Made by a program: the position numbers and the translations under genes. 64,000 bases of DNA. Origin: Actinomycetota bacterium. Its GTDB lineage: Bacteria > Actinomycetota > Thermoleophilia > Gaiellales > Gaiellaceae. Location: NCBI GenBank assembly GCA_004366385.1, contig SIRU01000071.1, forward strand, positions 1 through 64,000. Direction: 5' to 3'. Of the stretch, positions 8,653 through 17,101 are shown piece by piece. A model generated the notes under the pieces. It did no database searches. It was not told where the DNA came from and saw only the letters and a list, made by a program, of their open reading frames with translations. Every line of letters starts with the position of its first letter. The stretch's first letter is position 1.

Positions 8653-11217
8653 GTGCCGAAGACGCTGACCGGCGAGGAGCTCGAGCTCGACGACGGGCCT
8701 GCGCGCGAGTCCGAGCTCTTTCTCGTCGACGGCAACAACCTCGCCTACCGTGCCTTCTTCGCGCTCCCGGAGGAGCTCCAGACGACGGACGGCCAGCCGA
8801 CGAACGCGCTGCTCGGCTTCACGAACATGCTCTTCAAGCTGCTCTCCGACTACGCGCCCCGCGGCGTCGCGGTCGCGTGGGACACGCGGCCGGTGCACAG
8901 AACCGAGATCTCGGCGGAGTACAAGTCCGAGCGCCGCCCGATGCCGGACCTCCTGCGCGAGCAGTTCCCGCACTTCCGGCCGATCGTGGAGGCGTTCGGC
9001 TACCGGAACCTCGAGTTCGAGGGCTGGGAGGCGGACGACGTCATCGCCACGCTCGCGACGCGCGCGGACGAGGCCGGGATCAGGCCGTGCGTGGTCTCGA
9101 CCGACCGCGACGCGTTCCGGCTCGTCTCCGAGACCGTCGCGCTCAATGAGCGGCCCCAGCCGTCACCGGCTCTGCGCCTCGAGCGCGCGCGGGCCCTCGA
9201 CCGACGGGAGCTCGATCCGGTAGCGAAGCCCGTCCGCGAAGCGCCCGTCGGTCAGCGGGCGAGCTTCGCCCATGGCGCGGGCGCCCGCAACCCGGACCCG
9301 ACCGCGGGGCAGCTGATTGCGCAGTACGGGTCGCTCGAGGAGGTCATCGAGCACGCCGGGGAGCTCTCGCCGGCGCGGTCGCGCTCGGTCACGGAGCACG
9401 CCGAGCAAGCGCGCGAGTCGAAGCTCCTTGCGACCATGCGCCGCGACCTCGAGCTCGACATCGACCTCGAGGACGTCGTCTCGCGCCCGCCCGATCGCTC
9501 GATGCTGAAGGAGATCTTTCGCCGCTTCGAGTTCCGCGGCCTGCTCTCGCGCGTGGACACGCTCGACGAGGCGCTCCCCGCGGCCGAGCGGCCGAAGGCG
9601 GAGTCGCAGTCGGTCCCGTGGCGGGAGAGCGAGCTTCCGAAGCTGCGCGGAGCCGTCGGCTTCGCGGCTGACGCCGACCGCGTCGCGATCGCGCTCGGAG
9701 ACGACGTGGTCGTCGCCCCGAGGCCAAGTTACAAGGTGTCACTAAGTCGGGACGCCGCTCTCGCGACGCACGACGCGAAGTCGCTCCGCGTCGACGCCGC
9801 CGACGACACGCTCCTCGCCGCGTACCTCATCGACCCGGGTCGCGCGGAGTACTCCCTCGACGATCTGTCGGCGGAGCACGGTCTCGAGCTCGAGCCCGAC
9901 CCGCCCGCCGAGGAGGAGACGGCGGCGCTCGTGCGCCACGCCGAGGCCGCGCGCCGCCTCGCGCCGATCCTCCGCGAGCGCGTCCGCGAGCGCGGGCTCG
10001 AGCGGCTCTACGACGAGGTGGAGCTCCCGCTGACGGAGGTGCTCGCGGCGATGGAGGACGCGGGCGTCAGGATCGACACGTACCGCATGGGCGAGATCAC
10101 CGCGCGCCTCGCCGACCGGATCGAGGAGCTGGAGGCGAAGGCGTACGAGCTCGCGGGCGAGGAGTTCGTCCTCGGCTCGCCGCAGCAGCTCGGGCGCATC
10201 CTCTTCGAGAAGCTCGGCCTCACGCCCGGCCGCAAGGGCAAGACCGGGTACTCGACCGACTCGAAGGTGCTCCGCGCGATCCGCGCCGACCACGAGATCG
10301 TCCCGGTGATCGAGGAGTGGCGCGAGCTGACGAAGCTCGTGAACACGTACCTCGGCCCGCTGCCGACGCTGATCGGCGAGGACGGCCGCCTGCACACGAC
10401 GTTCAACCAGCACGTCGCCGCCACCGGCCGTCTCTCGACGACCAACCCGAACCTGCAGTCGATCCCGATCCGCACCGAACTCGGGCACGAGATCCGCTCC
10501 GCGTTCGTCGCCGAGCCGGGCCACCGGCTGCTCTCGGCCGACTACTCGCAGATCGAGCTCCGCATCCTCGCGCACGTCTCCGGCGAGCCGAAGCTGCGCG
10601 AGGCGTTCCTGCGCGGCGAGGACATCCACACGGCGACCGCGGCCGAGGTGCTCGGCAAGGACCCGGCCACGCTCACCTCTGGCGAGCGCGCGATCGCGAA
10701 GATGATCAACTTCGGGATCGTCTACGGGATCTCGGCATTCGGGCTCTCCGAGAACCTCGACATCCCCAAGGAGCAGGCGCAGGAGTACATCGACTCGTAC
10801 CTCGCGCGCTTCCCGAAGGTGCAGGAGTTCATCGCGCGGACGATCGTCCAGGCCGGCGAGGACGGCTACTCGGCGACGCTGCTCGGACGGCGGCGGCCCG
10901 TGCCCGAGCTGCGCGCGTCCAACCGGCAGACGCGCGGCTTCGGCGAGCGCGTCGCCGTCAACTTCGTGATGCAGGGCTCGAACGCGGACATCATCAAGGT
11001 CGCGATGGTCGCGATCCACAAGCGGCTGCGCGAGGAGGGGAGAGGCGCGAAGCTCGTCCTCCAGGTGCACGACGAGCTGCTGCTCGAGGTGCCCGAGACC
11101 GAGGTGTCGGCTGTTCGCGAGCTCGTCCGCGAGGAGATGGTCAGGGCGTATCCGCTCGACCCGCCGCTCGCGGTCGACGTGGGCGTCGGCGACGACTGGG
11201 CCGAGGCGAAGGCCTAA
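8653..11217 (+). CDS. polA: DNA polymerase I
   Basis: Repair and Okazaki-processing polymerase, 854 residues, the normal length. The N-terminus is a 5' nuclease domain (FLVDGNNLAYRAF near residue 26, then EADDVIATLA). A degenerate 3'-5' exonuclease-like domain follows at about 340-430, then the polymerase domain with motif A DYSQIELR (Asp630), the O-helix near RAIAKMINFGIVYG, and motif C QVHDE (Asp807). Residues 165-216 do not look like PolA. The segment that should carry the conserved GLKGDTSDNIPG helix-hairpin-helix core is replaced by an unrelated arginine-rich stretch of the same length expected. The polymerase should work, but 5' nuclease function is doubtful if the sequence is real. GTG 8653 is chosen on the upstream -10 hexamer. 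Confidence 0.93.
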   Translation: MPKTLTGEELELDDGPARESELFLVDGNNLAYRAFFALPEELQTTDGQPTNALLGFTNMLFKLLSDYAPRGVAVAWDTRPVHRTEISAEYKSERRPMPDLLREQFPHFRPIVEAFGYRNLEFEGWEADDVIATLATRADEAGIRPCVVSTDRDAFRLVSETVALNERPQPSPALRLERARALDRRELDPVAKPVREAPVGQRASFAHGAGARNPDPTAGQLIAQYGSLEEVIEHAGELSPARSRSVTEHAEQARESKLLATMRRDLELDIDLEDVVSRPPDRSMLKEIFRRFEFRGLLSRVDTLDEALPAAERPKAESQSVPWRESELPKLRGAVGFAADADRVAIALGDDVVVAPRPSYKVSLSRDAALATHDAKSLRVDAADDTLLAAYLIDPGRAEYSLDDLSAEHGLELEPDPPAEEETAALVRHAEAARRLAPILRERVRERGLERLYDEVELPLTEVLAAMEDAGVRIDTYRMGEITARLADRIEELEAKAYELAGEEFVLGSPQQLGRILFEKLGLTPGRKGKTGYSTDSKVLRAIRADHEIVPVIEEWRELTKLVNTYLGPLPTLIGEDGRLHTTFNQHVAATGRLSTTNPNLQSIPIRTELGHEIRSAFVAEPGHRLLSADYSQIELRILAHVSGEPKLREAFLRGEDIHTATAAEVLGKDPATLTSGERAIAKMINFGIVYGISAFGLSENLDIPKEQAQEYIDSYLARFPKVQEFIARTIVQAGEDGYSATLLGRRRPVPELRASNRQTRGFGERVAVNFVMQGSNADIIKVAMVAIHKRLREEGRGAKLVLQVHDELLLEVPETEVSAVRELVREEMVRAYPLDPPLAVDVGVGDDWAEAKA
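9145..9300. other. foreign-looking 156-bp block inside polA
   Basis: The frame stays open, but the encoded 52 residues share nothing with PolA, whereas both flanks match it well (STDRDAFRLV before, TAGQLIAQYGS after). I compared it with my recollection of the family, in which about 52 residues including GLKGDTSDNIPG are expected here. Read on the minus strand, the block contains a gene-like start (ATG at about 9274, then RYRIELPSVEGPRALEA) that stops soon after. A chimeric assembly or a gene conversion are both possible. Confidence 0.6.
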
Positions 11218-11223
11218 TGGCGC

Positions 11224-11769
11224 CTACTGGTAGCTGACCGCGTGCCCGATCGCGCCTGCGAGCGCGAGGCTGCCGGCGACGACGGTGAACGTGGCGAGGA
11301 GGGCGAAGCTCCGTCTCCAGTCGAGGCCTGTGCGCCAGTCGGGGTAGTAGCGGTAGAGAGCAGAGAAGACGGCGCGCCCCGCGGCGAGGGCGGGGAACAG
11401 GACCGCAGCCGGCATTACCCAATCCGCGTCGGCTGCAGCCAGCTCGAGCACGACGATCAGCGCCACTCCGACGCCGCCGAGCAGAAGGCCCGCGACCCCG
11501 GCGCGCACGAGGACGTCGGCCGTGCCGGTCGCTCGCCCGAGGTAGCGTCTCCGCACCACGTAGCCGATGACCAGGAGGATGCCGCCGACAGGCCCGTAGG
11601 CGCCTGTCATCTCGTCGATCTCGTGCTCGTCGATCAGGAACAGCGGGAGGACGAAGCCGAGGACGACGGCACAGAAGGTGACGAAGACGCGCAGTGTCTC
11701 TACACCGAGCGCGTAGAACCGCTCGTCGTCGAAGGACTCGGTGCACTCGTTCTCGGGGTCGTGTGGCAA
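11224..11769 (-). CDS. membrane protein, unknown function
   Basis: A 181-residue protein from TTG 11769, preceded by GAGGAGG at good spacing. An acidic cytoplasm-like N-terminus is followed by about five hydrophobic segments (roughly 26-46, 60-72, 86-110, 116-136, 155-175). No known family is recognised. It is the downstream partner of the metallo-hydrolase gene at 11781 (11-bp gap, same strand), so the two may be co-transcribed. It ends 6 bp from polA, tail to tail. Confidence 0.65.
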   Translation of the reverse strand: MPHDPENECTESFDDERFYALGVETLRVFVTFCAVVLGFVLPLFLIDEHEIDEMTGAYGPVGGILLVIGYVVRRRYLGRATGTADVLVRAGVAGLLLGGVGVALIVVLELAAADADWVMPAAVLFPALAAGRAVFSALYRYYPDWRTGLDWRRSFALLATFTVVAGSLALAGAIGHAVSYQ

Positions 11770-11780
11770 GCGCGTCCTCC

Positions 11781-12494
11781 TCAGAGCTCGAGCGTCTGGC
11801 CGTCATCGGGGACGAGGACGCTCGGGAGGGCCTCCCGCAGCTCCGCGCGGCTCAGGAAGCAGTGGTTCAGCGCCTCCAGGTGCACCGCGACGACCGTCGG
11901 CACGCGTGCCGCCACCTCGCGCACGTCGTCGACCCCCATGACGATCAGCCCGCCCTCGAGGAACTCCGCACCGGCCGCGTTCACGACCGCGACCCGCGGG
12001 CGGTGGCGCGCGATCGTCTCCTCGACGCCCTCGAACCACACGGTGTCCCCGGCGAGGTAGAGGTCGTCGAGGACAAAGCCGCTGACGGGCCCGAGGAGCT
12101 CGCCCATGCGGCCGTGGCCGTGGCGCGCCGGCGTGCGCGCGATCGCGATCCCGTCCCACTCGAGCGCGTGCTCGACCGCCCGTGCGTCCAGCCCCAGCCC
12201 GCGCAGCGCCTCGTCGTCCTCCGGCTGGCAGAAGACCGGCACGTCGCGCGGCAGCAGCTCCTCCGCGCGCCCGTCGAGGTGGTCGCGGTGCCGGTGCGTG
12301 ACGATCACCGCGTCGATCCCGCGCACGACCTCCTCGGCCGGGAACGGCAGCGGCGCCGTCGGGTTGCGCACCGGGTTCGCCGTCTGCTCGATCGGCGGCC
12401 GCGTGCCCACGTCGTCGAGCATCGGGTCGACGAGGATCCGTCGCCCGCGCAGCTCCAGGATCACGGTCGCGCTCCGCACGAGAGTGAGCCGCAT
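11781..12494 (-). CDS. metallo-beta-lactamase-fold hydrolase (UPF0173/UlaG-like)
   Basis: A 237-residue MBL-fold protein. The metal-binding THRHRDHLDG motif puts His67, His69, Asp71 and His72 in the expected HxHxDH arrangement. A GDT motif near residue 150 gives the bridging aspartate, and HLEALNHC near the C-terminus resembles the final His region of the L-ascorbate-lactonase/UPF0173 group. The compact size without an inserted domain supports a small-molecule hydrolase rather than a nuclease; the substrate cannot be deduced. ATG 12494 lies 9 nt after TAGAAA with no ribosome binding site. Confidence 0.75.
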   Translation of the reverse strand: MRLTLVRSATVILELRGRRILVDPMLDDVGTRPPIEQTANPVRNPTAPLPFPAEEVVRGIDAVIVTHRHRDHLDGRAEELLPRDVPVFCQPEDDEALRGLGLDARAVEHALEWDGIAIARTPARHGHGRMGELLGPVSGFVLDDLYLAGDTVWFEGVEETIARHRPRVAVVNAAGAEFLEGGLIVMGVDDVREVAARVPTVVAVHLEALNHCFLSRAELREALPSVLVPDDGQTLEL

Positions 12495-12558
12495 AGCGGG
12501 GTGTTTCTACAGGATGAGGCTCGCCGAGCCCTGACCTTTCGCGCCGGGGATCCGTGGC

Positions 12559-12564
12559 TATACT
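12559..12564 (+). promoter_or_regulatory. -10 hexamer TATACT of rpsA
   Basis: A near-consensus TATACT ends 10 nt before the ATG at 12575. It predicts an almost leaderless rpsA mRNA and favours ATG 12575 over the in-frame GTG 12554, which would lie upstream of the transcription start. Confidence 0.5.
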
Positions 12565-12574
12565 CCGCGATCCG

Positions 12575-14029
12575 ATGGCGAACGACACCGTCGAGAAGAC
12601 GCCTGCAGTCGAGGAGGGAGTCTGGGTCACCGGCCCGGACGGCGAGCTCGTCCCCGACTACGACTCGGCCTTCCCCGAGATCAACGAGGGCGAGGTCGTG
12701 CACGGCACGGTCGTTCGCGTCGACAAGGACGAGGTGCTCGTGGACATCGGCTACAAGTCCGAGGGCGTCATCCCGGTCGCCGAGCTGACGATCCGCCGCT
12801 CGGTGAACCCGGCCGACGAGGTCTCGGTCGGCGACGAGATCGACGCACTGGTGCTCACGAAGGAGGACGCGGAGGGTCGCCTGATCCTCTCGAAGAAGCG
12901 CGCCCGCTTCGAGCTCGCGTGGAAGAAGATCGAGGAGGCCGCCGAGTCCGGCGAGCCGGTCGTCGGCAAGGTGATCGAGGTCGTCAAGGGCGGCCTCATC
13001 CTCGACCTCGGCGTGCGCGGCTTCCTGCCCGCGTCGCTCGTCGACATCCGCCGCGTGCAGGACCTCGACGAGTTCCTCGCCCGCGAGCTCCGCTGCAAGG
13101 TGATCGAGCTCAACCGCTCGCGGAACAACGTCGTCCTCTCGCGCCGCGCCGTCCTCGAGGACGAGCGCAAGGAGATGCGCCAGGCGATCCTCGACCGGCT
13201 CAGCCCCGGCGACGTGATCGAGGGCCAGATCTCGAACATCGTCGACTTCGGCGCGTTCGTCGACCTCGACGGCATGGACGGCCTCATCCACATCTCCGAG
13301 CTCTCGTGGAGCCACGTCAACCACCCCTCCGAGGTGCTCGACATCGGCCAGACCGTCAAGGTCAAGGTGCTCGACATCGACCGCGACCGCCAGCGGATCT
13401 CGCTCGGCCTCAAGCAGACGCAGTCGGACCCGTGGCAGCAGGTGCTCGACTCGTACGGTGAGGGCGACGTCGTCGAGGGCCGCGTCGCGAAGGTCGTCAC
13501 GTTCGGCGCCTTCGTGGAGATCCTCCCGGGCGTCGAGGGGCTCGTGCACATCTCCGAGCTCGCCCGGCACCACGTCGAGAACCCGCGCGAGGTCGTCTCG
13601 CAGGGCGAGGCCGTGAACGTGAAGATCCTCGAGATCGACGGCGAGCGCCGCCGGCTCTCGCTCTCGCTCAAGCAGGTCGAGGAGGGCGAGCTGCCCGTGC
13701 CGCGCGCCGACGGGGCCGAGTCCGTGCACGAGACGCCGGACCTCAAGCTCTCCGAGGAGGCGTTCCCGAGCGGAGGCGTCGCCGTCGCGGAGGCCGGGGA
13801 GGGCGAAGAGCTCGCGGAAGGCGAGGAGCCGGCGGAGAGCGTTGCCGAGCCCGAGGGCGGGAGCGAGCCCGAGGCCGCCGAGCCGACGGCCGAAGCCGAG
13901 GCTCCGGCTGCCGAGATGGAGGTGGAGGCTCCGGCCGTCGAGAACGAAGCCGAAGCACCGGCCGCCGAGGGCGTGGCCGCCGCGGAGCCGGCTGCCGACC
14001 AGCCGGCCGCCGAGGACGAGCCCGCGTAG
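12575..14029 (+). CDS. rpsA: 30S ribosomal protein S1
   Basis: mRNA-binding ribosomal protein, 484 residues. Four S1 (OB-fold) repeats lie at about 32-100, 118-185, 205-275 and 292-362. Repeats 3 and 4 carry the well-conserved FGAFVDL/FGAFVEI and GLIHISEL/GLVHISEL motifs, while repeats 1 and 2 are more diverged. The last 100 or so residues form an acidic Ala/Glu/Pro-rich tail with no recognisable domain. Four repeats plus a disordered tail is the actinobacterial form. coaE follows after 7 bp in the same direction, the usual neighbourhood in actinobacteria. Confidence 0.93.
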   Translation: MANDTVEKTPAVEEGVWVTGPDGELVPDYDSAFPEINEGEVVHGTVVRVDKDEVLVDIGYKSEGVIPVAELTIRRSVNPADEVSVGDEIDALVLTKEDAEGRLILSKKRARFELAWKKIEEAAESGEPVVGKVIEVVKGGLILDLGVRGFLPASLVDIRRVQDLDEFLARELRCKVIELNRSRNNVVLSRRAVLEDERKEMRQAILDRLSPGDVIEGQISNIVDFGAFVDLDGMDGLIHISELSWSHVNHPSEVLDIGQTVKVKVLDIDRDRQRISLGLKQTQSDPWQQVLDSYGEGDVVEGRVAKVVTFGAFVEILPGVEGLVHISELARHHVENPREVVSQGEAVNVKILEIDGERRRLSLSLKQVEEGELPVPRADGAESVHETPDLKLSEEAFPSGGVAVAEAGEGEELAEGEEPAESVAEPEGGSEPEAAEPTAEAEAPAAEMEVEAPAVENEAEAPAAEGVAAAEPAADQPAAEDEPA

Positions 14030-14036
14030 GACTGCC

Positions 14037-14645
14037 TTGCGCCCGCTCGCGGTCGCGATCACCGGAGGCATCGGCGCCGGCAAGTCCACCGCGCTCGCGA
14101 GCTTCCGCCGGCACGGCGCCGCCACGGTGTCGAGCGACGAGATCGTCCATCACCTGCTCGCGACCGACCCCGACGTGAAGCGTGCGCTCGTCGAGCGCCT
14201 CGGCGAGGGGATCCTGGGGGACGATGGAACGCCGGACCGCGAGCTGATCGCGTTCCGCGTCTTCAAGGACCGCGACGCGCTCGACTTCCTCGAGCAGCTC
14301 CTGCACCCGCTCGTCTCGCGGGAGTACCTGACCTGGCGCGAGCAGCTCTCGGCGCTGCCGAGCCCCCCGCAGGTCTGTGTCACCGAAGTCCCGCTCCTGT
14401 ACGAGGTCGGCGCGGACGAGCGCTTCGACAAGGTCGTCGTGATCACTGCACCCGCGAAGCTCCGCGAGGCTCGTCGCGGTGGCCGCACCGACGACCGCGA
14501 GGCCCGTCTCCTCCCCGACAAGGAGAAGGCGAAGCGCGCGGACTTCGTCTACGTCAACACCGGGACGCCCGAGCAGCTCGACGCCTGGGTCGCCGAGGTG
14601 ATGGAGACGCTGGCGGCCGAGTCGACCGCGCCGGCCGCCTCGTAG
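14037..14645 (+). CDS. coaE: dephospho-CoA kinase
   Basis: Last step of coenzyme A synthesis. The 202-residue protein begins at TTG 14037, immediately before the family N-terminus RPLAVAITGGIGAGKST with the P-loop at residues 10-17. Further CoaE marks are SSDEIVHHLL (DxD-like region), LHPLVSREY, VTEVPLLYEVGADERFDKVVVI, and the lid segment with LLPDKEKAKRADFVYVNTG. The C-terminus is a short Ala-rich tail. It is co-directional with rpsA, 7 bp downstream of its stop. Confidence 0.92.
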   Translation: MRPLAVAITGGIGAGKSTALASFRRHGAATVSSDEIVHHLLATDPDVKRALVERLGEGILGDDGTPDRELIAFRVFKDRDALDFLEQLLHPLVSREYLTWREQLSALPSPPQVCVTEVPLLYEVGADERFDKVVVITAPAKLREARRGGRTDDREARLLPDKEKAKRADFVYVNTGTPEQLDAWVAEVMETLAAESTAPAAS

Positions 14646-14658
14646 GCACCCTCTACGG

Positions 14659-15204
14659 GTGCGGCTTCTCACCGTCTCGGCGATCGTCCTCCTCGCGCTG
14701 GCCGCCGCGGCCGCGTGGGTGGTCGAGACGGAGCCGGACGTCTACCTGCGCGCGCGCTACCCGCTCGAGTACGAGGGGATCATCCGGACGCACGCGTCGA
14801 ACCACGGCCTCGACCCGGCGCTCGTGGCCGCAGTCGTGTACGTCGAGAGCCGCTTCGACCCGAACGCGAGCTCTGCCGCCGGCGCGGTCGGGCTCATGCA
14901 GCTCCTGCCGGACACTGCGAAGGGCATCGCGCTCCGGACCGGGGGAGACCGCTTCGTCGTCGCCGACCTTCGCGATCCCGAGATCAACGTGCGCTACGGG
15001 ACGTGGTACCTCGCGCACCTGCGCGACCGCTACCGCGGGATGGGGCTCGCGCTCGCCGCGTACCACGCCGGCCAGGGGAACGTCGACCACTGGCGGGAGC
15101 GGGGCCTCGGGATCGTCTTCCCGGAGACGCGCGCGTACGTCGACGAGGTGGAGCGCGTGCGGCGCGCGTACGCTCGCGCGTACCGCAACGAGCTCAGGCT
15201 GTAG
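14659..15204 (+). CDS. lytic transglycosylase (SLT domain)
   Basis: A 181-residue exported muramidase-like enzyme. Residues 2-22 are a signal or anchor helix. The SLT domain follows, with catalytic Glu63 in YVESRFDPNASS, GAVGLMQLLPDT at about 75-86, and AAYHAGQGNVDHW near 140. It would cleave peptidoglycan between MurNAc and GlcNAc. The start is GTG 14659, 14 bp after the coaE stop. The last 11 bp overlap the convergent TetR gene. Confidence 0.88.
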   Translation: MRLLTVSAIVLLALAAAAAWVVETEPDVYLRARYPLEYEGIIRTHASNHGLDPALVAAVVYVESRFDPNASSAAGAVGLMQLLPDTAKGIALRTGGDRFVVADLRDPEINVRYGTWYLAHLRDRYRGMGLALAAYHAGQGNVDHWRERGLGIVFPETRAYVDEVERVRRAYARAYRNELRL

Positions 15205-15760
15205 GCGGCTCGACCGCCGAGCGCACGAGCTCGACGAGGGCGTCCACGTTCCGGATCGGCTCGCCGTACGCGGTCTGGAACGCGACGCCGTTCGCCACCA
15301 GGCTGACGAAGCCGGCGAGGCGCTCGGGCGGGAGGTCGTCGCGGAGCGCGCCGCGCTGCTGGTCTGCGCGGACGTGCTCGATGAGACCGGGGGCGAGCTG
15401 TTCCTGCGTCCGCTCCTCGTGGCGGCGCGAGAACTCGGGGTCGGTCCGCGCCTTCCGCGTCAGCTCGAAGTAGACGCCCAGCCACTCGGGGTCCTCCTCG
15501 ACGATCGAGCGGAGCGTCTGCTCCCACCCCTCGTCGAGCCAGAGCCGGATCAGCCGCTCGCTGTCCCGCCACGCGAGCTCGAGGAAGATGTCCTCCTTCG
15601 AGCCGAAGTAGTTGAAGATGGCCCCGCGCGAGAGGCCGATCTCCTCCTCGAGGCGGGCGACGGTGGCGCCCTCGTAGCCGTGGCGGGAGAAGCAGCGGCG
15701 CGCGCCCGCGAGGATCTGCTCGCGGCGCTCGGCCTTCCGTTCCTCGGAGATCTTCGGCAT
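15194..15760 (-). CDS. TetR-family transcriptional repressor
   Basis: A 188-residue regulator with an N-terminal helix-turn-helix (residues 12-58: QILAGARRCFSRHGYEGATV, then GLSRGAIFNYFGSKEDIF). The ligand-binding C-terminus ends in the typical LVSLVANGVAF helix. It is divergent from an MFS exporter, and a palindrome lies exactly within the exporter's promoter, so it very likely represses the exporter and possibly itself. Confidence 0.9.
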   Translation of the reverse strand: MPKISEERKAERREQILAGARRCFSRHGYEGATVARLEEEIGLSRGAIFNYFGSKEDIFLELAWRDSERLIRLWLDEGWEQTLRSIVEEDPEWLGVYFELTRKARTDPEFSRRHEERTQEQLAPGLIEHVRADQQRGALRDDLPPERLAGFVSLVANGVAFQTAYGEPIRNVDALVELVRSAVEPPTA

Positions 15761-15774
15761 CGCGCATCTTCCAC

Positions 15775-15803
15775 TTTACAAAACCGTACGGACGTTTTAT
15801 ATT
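15775..15803 (+). promoter_or_regulatory. promoter of the MFS exporter
   Basis: TTTACA (15775-15780) and TATATT (15798-15803) are spaced by exactly 17 bp. The ATG of the exporter follows 8 nt later, so the transcript is predicted to be leaderless. The local A+T richness stands out from the surroundings. Confidence 0.7.
15780..15798. promoter_or_regulatory. TetR operator palindrome
   Basis: AAAACCGTACGGACGTTTT has outer arms AAAAC/GTTTT and an inner CCGTACGG palindrome. It fills the whole spacer between the -35 and -10 hexamers of the exporter promoter, so binding would block RNA polymerase directly. Confidence 0.65.
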
Positions 15804-15811
15804 ACTCCACC

Positions 15812-17074
15812 ATGAACGAGACCCAGCAGCCCTCAGGTGTGAAGCAGCGGTCGGTCGCAGCGCTCGTGGCGGCCGAGATCAGCTCCGTCTTCGGCACGAG
15901 CATGACCTACCTCGCGCTCCCCTGGTTCGTCCTCGTGACGACGGGGTCGCCCGGGAAGATGAGCATCGTCCTCGCGGCGGAGATCGCGCCGATGGCGATC
16001 CTCGGGATCCCGAGCGGGATGCTCGTGCAGCGCCTCGGCTCGCGGAACACGATGCTGCTCGCGGACTTCGCGCGCGCGCCGATCCTCGCGTCGATCCCGC
16101 TGCTGCACTCGGCGGGCCTGCTCTCGTTCCCGCTGCTGCTCGGGCTCGTGGCGCTCCTCGGCTGCTTCGCGCCGCCGTACTTCGCGGCGCAGCGGACGAT
16201 CCTGCCGGAGCTCGTCGGCGAGGACGAGCGGCGCATGTCGCAGGGCAACAGCCTCGTCGAGGGCGGGTCCGCGTTCGCGAGGCTGCTCGGCCCCGCGCTC
16301 GCGGGACTGCTCATCCCGATCATCGGCGCGCCGAACGTCCTCTACCTCGACGCGGCCACCTACCTCGTGGCGTTCACGCTCCTCCTCCTGTTCGTGCCGG
16401 GGCGGAAGCCGGTCGCCGCAGCCGCCCGGCAGAAGGTGCTCTCCGGCGTCCGCTTCCTCCTCGGCGACCGCCTCCTTGGGCCCGTCGCCGGCGTGGTGGT
16501 CGTGTTCGGCTTCCTGAGCGCCGGGCTGTCCGCCGGCCTCCCGTTCTACGCGTACCAGGAGTTCGACGGGAGCTCGCGGATCGCCGGGCTCTTCTACATG
16601 GCGCTCGGCGCGGGCGCGGTGGTCGGGAGCATCGTGGCGGTGGGCGCGGTGAAGAAGGTGGCGCCGCTCAGGCTCTCCGGCCTCGGGATCCTCGCCTTCG
16701 CCGCGCCGCTCTGGGTGATGCCCTTCCTGCCGCCGTGGCCCGTCGTGTTCGGGGCGCTCTTCGTCGCAACCTTCTTCACCCCGCTCATCAACGGGCCGCT
16801 CATCGCGGTGCTCACCGCCCGGACGCCGCAGGAGCTGCGCGCGCTCGTGATCACGGCCGTGATCACGATCAACACGCTCGCGATGCCGCTCGGGTTCCTC
16901 GTCGCCGGCCAGGTGCTCGAGCACTGGGGCGTCGCGCCGCTCTTCCTGGCGACGGTCGGCGGCGTGACGACGATGGCGCTGATCTACTCCGGGATCGCAC
17001 TCCGCTTCCGGGACGTGGACGCGTCGTTGGCCCAGCCGGCCGTGGTCGAGGAGCCGGCCGCCGCCGGCGCCTAG
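15812..17074 (+). CDS. MFS-family exporter
   Basis: A 420-residue transporter with about twelve hydrophobic segments. The first is preceded by a basic stretch (GVKQRSVAALVAAEISSVFG), and GSRNTMLLADFARAPILASI after helix 2 corresponds to the conserved cytoplasmic loop of the DHA3/enterobactin-exporter-like group. It probably exports a drug-like or siderophore-like compound by proton antiport. ATG 15812 is favoured over longer in-frame starts because the promoter and operator end 8 nt before it. Regulated by the divergent TetR gene. Confidence 0.85.
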   Translation: MNETQQPSGVKQRSVAALVAAEISSVFGTSMTYLALPWFVLVTTGSPGKMSIVLAAEIAPMAILGIPSGMLVQRLGSRNTMLLADFARAPILASIPLLHSAGLLSFPLLLGLVALLGCFAPPYFAAQRTILPELVGEDERRMSQGNSLVEGGSAFARLLGPALAGLLIPIIGAPNVLYLDAATYLVAFTLLLLFVPGRKPVAAAARQKVLSGVRFLLGDRLLGPVAGVVVVFGFLSAGLSAGLPFYAYQEFDGSSRIAGLFYMALGAGAVVGSIVAVGAVKKVAPLRLSGLGILAFAAPLWVMPFLPPWPVVFGALFVATFFTPLINGPLIAVLTARTPQELRALVITAVITINTLAMPLGFLVAGQVLEHWGVAPLFLATVGGVTTMALIYSGIALRFRDVDASLAQPAVVEEPAAAGA

Positions 17075-17101
17075 CGAAGCGCCGGCGGCGAGCGTGGGCT
17101 C

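Noticed and set aside
9163-9408. Minus-strand gene inside polA starting near RYRIELPSVEG
   Set aside because: Its gene-like part is only about 37 residues before a stop and lies wholly in the anomalous block; treated as evidence of a foreign block rather than a gene.
12554-12574. GTG 12554 as the rpsA start
   Set aside because: It overlaps the TATACT hexamer; translation from there would need transcription to begin further upstream, and ATG 12575 fits the near-leaderless pattern.
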